This document shows positions 5,668 to 8,291 of a stretch of DNA of 8,291 nucleotides, in pieces (the first letter of the stretch is position 1; each line of letters begins with the position of its first letter). The DNA is from Clostridia bacterium. Lineage in GTDB: Bacteria > Bacillota > Clostridia > Christensenellales > Maliibacteriaceae. The translations under genes and the position numbers were made by a program. The notes under the pieces are model-generated. The model was not told where the DNA came from. It searched no databases and saw only the letters and a list, made by a program, of their open reading frames with translations. The stretch is taken from positions 1 to 8,291 of the forward strand of contig JAGBGW010000189.1 in assembly GCA_017935825.1 (NCBI GenBank), given 5' to 3'.

Positions 5668-6692
5668 AAACGTCTGATTTTGATTACTATTTGCCGCAGG
5701 AGCTGATCGCACAGTCTCCCCTTGAAAGACGCGACTCTTCGCGTCTTCTTGTGTGTTCCAAGACCACTGACAAAAGGGAACACACCGTGTTTTCCAATGT
5801 CATCGATCACTTAAACTCCGGTGATGTGCTGGTCATCAACAACACACGCGTCATCCCTGCCCGTCTGCTGGGCGTGAAAAAGGGGGGTACTGCCGCCTGC
5901 GAGGTGCTTCTTCTGACCCGCGAAAGCGACGACGTGTGGCAGGCACTGGTGCGCCCCGGCCGCCGTCTGCAGGACGGCACCCGCGTTGTCTTTGGCGATG
6001 GGGAACTGGAGTGCGAGATGATGGACCATCTGGAAGACGGCGTGCGCCGTGTGAAATTCCACTACGACGGCATCTTTGAGGAGATTTTGGATCGCCTTGG
6101 CATCATGCCCCTGCCGCCCTATATCCATGAGCAATTGGAGGATCGCGACCGCTACCAGACCGTGTATGCAAGCCATAACGGCAGCGCCGCCGCGCCCACC
6201 GCAGGTCTGCACTTTACAAAAGAGCTTTTGCAGAAACTGGAAGAAAAAGGCGTGCAGGTGGTACCCGTGCTTCTTCATGTGGGTCTTGGCACGTTCCGCC
6301 CCGTATCGGTGGAGGATGTGGACAATCACATCATGCACAGCGAGTATTATTCCGTAACCCAGGAAGCGGCGGATGCCATCAATGCCGCCCGTGCACGGGG
6401 CAACCGCATCGTGGCGGTCGGCACCACCTGCGTGCGCACCCTTGAGACCGTGGCAGAGGAAGACGGCACCATGCGCGCCGCAAGCGGCACCACCAATATC
6501 TTCATCAAGCCCGGCTATCGATTCAAGGTGGTGGATGCGCTGATTACCAACTTCCACCTGCCCCAGTCGACGCTCCTTATGCTGGTCAGCGCACTGATGG
6601 GTCGTGAACATGCCCTTGCCGCCTACGAGGAAGCCGTGCAGATGCGCTATCGCTTCTTCTCCTTCGGCGATGCCATGCTGATCGAGGATTAA
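5664..6692 (+). CDS. queA: S-adenosylmethionine:tRNA ribosyltransferase-isomerase QueA
   Basis: QueA transfers the ribosyl part of S-adenosylmethionine to preQ1 already inserted at position 34 of tRNAs with GUN anticodons, making epoxyqueuosine. The 342-residue length equals that usual in Firmicutes. Conserved blocks seen in order are MKTSDFDYYLPQELIAQSPL (1-20), VLVINNTRVIPARLLG (55-70), PLPPYI (149-154), GSAAAPTAGLHFT (173-185), HVGLGTFRPV (205-214), HSEYY (225-229), VGTTCVRTLE (252-261), FIKPGYRFKVVDALITNFHL (280-299) and YRFFSFGDAMLI (329-340). Translation starts at TTG 5664, overlapping ruvB by four bases. The enzyme that inserts preQ1 into tRNA, Tgt, often follows queA in Clostridia but is absent here; hairpin repeats and eno follow instead. 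The gene seems intact and is the last of its transcription unit. Confidence 0.97.
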   Translation: MKTSDFDYYLPQELIAQSPLERRDSSRLLVCSKTTDKREHTVFSNVIDHLNSGDVLVINNTRVIPARLLGVKKGGTAACEVLLLTRESDDVWQALVRPGRRLQDGTRVVFGDGELECEMMDHLEDGVRRVKFHYDGIFEEILDRLGIMPLPPYIHEQLEDRDRYQTVYASHNGSAAAPTAGLHFTKELLQKLEEKGVQVVPVLLHVGLGTFRPVSVEDVDNHIMHSEYYSVTQEAADAINAARARGNRIVAVGTTCVRTLETVAEEDGTMRAASGTTNIFIKPGYRFKVVDALITNFHLPQSTLLMLVSALMGREHALAAYEEAVQMRYRFFSFGDAMLIED

Positions 6693-6705
6693 AAATCAAA
6701 AATTG

Positions 6706-6779
6706 CGGACCGTCAAGGATGACGGTCCCTACGAAAGCAGGATTATCTTGTTGTAGGGACCGTTCTGCCGAACGGTCCG
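6706..6779. repeat. Inverted pair of palindromic repeat units between queA and eno
   Basis: Two 27-nt units face each other, at 6706-6732 and 6753-6779, separated by 20 nt. Reading the second on its reverse strand, 21 of 27 bases match. The shared outer parts are CGGACCGT and ACGGTCCCTAC. Each unit folds by itself: 6707-6715 pairs with 6720-6728 (loop AGGA), and 6757-6765 pairs with 6770-6778 (loop TGCC), nine perfect pairs each. The units can also pair with each other through 6721-6732 and 6753-6764. This looks like a dispersed non-coding palindromic element of the REP/MITE-like kind. The structure is directly visible; mobility and function are inferred. Confidence 0.75.
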
Positions 6780-6788
6780 TTTGCTTTT
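6757..6788 (+). terminator. Possible intrinsic terminator of the queA transcription unit
   Basis: The second hairpin of the repeat pair (6757-6765 with 6770-6778, nine pairs, loop TGCC) is followed by GTTTGCTTTT. The T-tract is interrupted by G and C, so termination may be partial. It is the best terminator candidate between queA and eno. Confidence 0.45.
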
Positions 6789-6845
6789 GCATGAAAAACT
6801 GCATTTTGCACATGCTATTGCTACCAAAATTGGGAGGTAAAGAGT

Positions 6846-8132
6846 ATGTACAATTATGCAATTGAATCGGTCACTGCGCGGGAGATTCTGGATTCCAGAG
6901 GCAGACCCACGGTGGAATCTTGTGTGAAACTTTCGGGCGGTGCGGTGGGCATTGCCGCCGTGCCAAGCGGTGCTTCCAAGGGCACGAATGAGGTGTTGGA
7001 ACTGCGTGATCTGGATGAAACGCGGTTCCTTGGCGGTGGTGTGCTTCGGGCGGTGCGCAATGTGAATACCACCATCGACCATCTGCTCCATGGCATGGAT
7101 GCAGGGGACATCTATGCCATCGATCAGAAGATGAAAAGCGCGGACGGCACAAGTGATTTCTCCAATCTTGGCGCAAACGCCATTTTGTCGGTGTCCCTTG
7201 CCTGCGCCCATGCCTCGGCCAACATGGCAGGTCAGCCGCTTTATCGTTTCCTCGGCGGCGTGCATGCCAATCTGCTGCCCATCCCCATGATGAATGTTCT
7301 GAACGGCGGTGCCCACGCGGCAAACAATCTGGATGTGCAGGAATTCATGATCATGCCCGTGGGTGCCAAGTGTTTTTCGCAGGCGCTTCGCATGGGTGCG
7401 GAGGTCTATCAGCGCCTGGGCTTGATTTTGAAGGCAGAAAAGCTTTCCACTGCCGTGGGGGATGAGGGCGGTTATGCGCCCGACCTGGAAGACGATGCGG
7501 CGGCGCTGGAACTTTTGATCCGCGCCGTGGAAGAGGCAGGCTATCGGATGGGCCGCGACTTTCTCATTGCCATCGATGCGGCGGCAGGGGAGTGGAAATG
7601 CAACGAGGTGGGGCATTACAGAAAGCCCAAAAGCGGAAAAGAGTACTCCGCACGGGAACTTGTGTCGTACTGGAAAGACCTTTGTGCATCCTATCCCATC
7701 TGCTCCATCGAAGATGGGCTGGATGAGGAGGATTGGGAAGGCTGGAAGCGGCTGACCGATGCTCTGGACGGCAAAGTACAGCTGGTGGGCGATGACCTTT
7801 TCGTCACCAACGTGGATCGCCTGCGCCACGGCATCAAGCGCGAGTGCGCCAACAGCATTCTCATCAAACCCAACCAGATCGGCACGCTTTCCGCCACCAT
7901 GGATGCTGTCGCCATGGCGCACAAGGCAGGGTACACCGCCATCATGTCCCACCGATCGGGCGAGACGGAGGATACAACAATTGCCGACCTTGCCGTCGCC
8001 CTTTGTACGGGACAGATCAAGTGCGGCGCACCGTGTCGTAGTGAGCGGAACGCCAAGTACAATCGCCTGCTTTGGATCGAACAGAACCTTGGAAAAAGAG
8101 CGAAGTTTGCCAAAAATTTTCGCGCACGGTAA
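6846..8132 (+). CDS. eno: Enolase (phosphopyruvate hydratase), divergent form
   Basis: Enolase interconverts 2-phosphoglycerate and phosphoenolpyruvate in glycolysis and gluconeogenesis, in the cytoplasm. The 428-residue length is normal. The key residues, as inferred by alignment with known enolases, are present: His157 in NGGAHAANN, Glu166 in QEFM, Glu207 in GDEGGY, metal ligands Asp244, Glu289 (SIEDGL) and Asp316 (VGDDLF), Lys341 in LIKPNQIG, His369-Arg370 in SHRSGETED, and Lys392. Several conserved spots differ. The active-site loop reads PSGASKG instead of PSGASTG, the Asp244 segment reads IDAAAGEW rather than the usual D-x-A-[AS]-S-E-F, and the C-terminal IKTGAPSRSE block has become IKCGAPCRSE. 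There are ten cysteines. GGGAGG at 6832-6837 lies 8 nt before ATG 6846. No other glycolytic gene is adjacent. Codon use is not strongly biased, unusual for a main glycolytic enzyme, so this may be a second enolase paralogue. Active enolase is still the most likely function. Confidence 0.93.
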   Translation: MYNYAIESVTAREILDSRGRPTVESCVKLSGGAVGIAAVPSGASKGTNEVLELRDLDETRFLGGGVLRAVRNVNTTIDHLLHGMDAGDIYAIDQKMKSADGTSDFSNLGANAILSVSLACAHASANMAGQPLYRFLGGVHANLLPIPMMNVLNGGAHAANNLDVQEFMIMPVGAKCFSQALRMGAEVYQRLGLILKAEKLSTAVGDEGGYAPDLEDDAAALELLIRAVEEAGYRMGRDFLIAIDAAAGEWKCNEVGHYRKPKSGKEYSARELVSYWKDLCASYPICSIEDGLDEEDWEGWKRLTDALDGKVQLVGDDLFVTNVDRLRHGIKRECANSILIKPNQIGTLSATMDAVAMAHKAGYTAIMSHRSGETEDTTIADLAVALCTGQIKCGAPCRSERNAKYNRLLWIEQNLGKRAKFAKNFRAR

Positions 8133-8156
8133 AGATGCGTGCAATAACGTGCGTTT

Positions 8157-8183
8157 AAGGGCGGCATAAATGCCGCCCGTACG
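8157..8183. repeat. Third palindromic repeat unit, after eno
   Basis: GGGCGGCA at 8159-8166 pairs perfectly with TGCCGCCC at 8171-8178 around the loop TAAA. GTAC follows at 8179-8182. The layout (GG-C-G stem, then CC[GC]TAC) resembles the units at 6706-6779, although the stem bases differ. No T-run follows directly, only CTTTTGATTT from 8191, so it is at best a weak plus-strand terminator for eno. Confidence 0.55.
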
Positions 8184-8291
8184 GATGAGGCTTTTGATTT
8201 CCGCCGTGCAGATGTGGTATGCAGCTTTGCAATGTTTACTGCATTTCCATCATGATCCCCACACTTTCCAAAATCCACCGAATCGATTATA

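Noticed and set aside
6787..6821. Candidate eno promoter: TTGCAT at 6787 and TG-C-TATTGC at 6814-6821
   Set aside because: Spacing of 23 nt is too long and the -10 matches only moderately. Not convincing, although eno may still have its own promoter.
6729..8144. A 471-codon open frame on the minus strand covering the whole of eno
   Set aside because: Its product is rich in His, Cys, Gly and Arg without any domain, and the opposite strand is an evident enolase. It is an antisense shadow caused by codon bias.
8121..8156. Stem CGCACG/CGTGCG overlapping the eno stop, followed by TTT
   Set aside because: Six pairs with a 19-nt loop and only three T; too weak to call a terminator.
8185..8291. Open plus-strand frame from an ATG at 8185 to the window end
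   Set aside because: No ribosome binding site, it begins right at the base of a hairpin, and the 35 residues look random (many His, Pro and Leu).
8250..8291. Minus-strand frame ending at TGA 8250, which could be the end of a converging gene (YNRFGGFWKVWGS)
   Set aside because: Only 13 residues are visible, which is too little to separate a real C-terminus from chance.
1..8291. Hidden defence system, CRISPR array, riboswitch, tRNA or prophage remnant
   Set aside because: No spaced direct repeats, conserved riboswitch cores, cloverleaf sequences or phage proteins were seen. Almost all the DNA is taken up by recognisable housekeeping genes.

Overview
This window reads as ordinary chromosomal DNA from a Gram-positive bacterium of the class Clostridia. 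I would guess the Oscillospiraceae/Ruminococcaceae, but the family-level guess is weak. It rests on a DivIVA-type gene next to yebC, the yebC/ruvC/ruvA/ruvB/queA gene order, strong GGAGG-type ribosome binding sites, TTG start codons, a GC content that looks to be in the 50s, and protein sequences close to Firmicutes versions. Every confident gene lies on the plus strand. I see no CRISPR array, tRNA, rRNA, transposase, phage gene or defence system.

Layout. (1) 1-530: the 3' part of a DivIVA-family coiled-coil division/polarity gene, closed by a clear intrinsic terminator. (2) 563-591: a good extended -10 promoter that begins a long, tightly packed plus-strand transcription unit. (3) 649-6692: yebC (translation/transcription factor), proA (proline synthesis), an unidentified four-helix membrane protein, ruvC, ruvA and ruvB (the complete Holliday-junction processing set), and queA (queuosine tRNA modification). 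From the unknown gene onwards spacing is 0 to 21 nt, or a 4-nt overlap, so co-transcription and translational coupling are likely. (4) 6693-6845: an intergenic region holding a pair of inverted hairpin repeats. (5) 6846-8132: an enolase that keeps its catalytic residues but has unusual substitutions and codon use. (6) 8133-8291: non-coding as far as I can tell, with a third hairpin resembling the pair before the enolase.

How the genes work together. RuvA loads the RuvB motor on four-way DNA junctions, RuvB drives branch migration, and RuvC cuts the junction. YebC-type genes are often neighbours of ruv genes, and queA is a common downstream partner. ProA and the unknown membrane protein are the two genes that do not obviously fit, and they sit together between yebC and ruvC. 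The enolase has its own strong ribosome binding site and is separated by hairpins, so it is probably a separate or partly insulated unit.

The points most worth a second look are the palindromic repeats on both sides of eno (two copies differ by pair-preserving changes in the stem), the unidentified membrane protein abutting ruvC, and the cysteine-rich enolase with Lys in its active-site loop. None of these amounts to a demonstrated new system.
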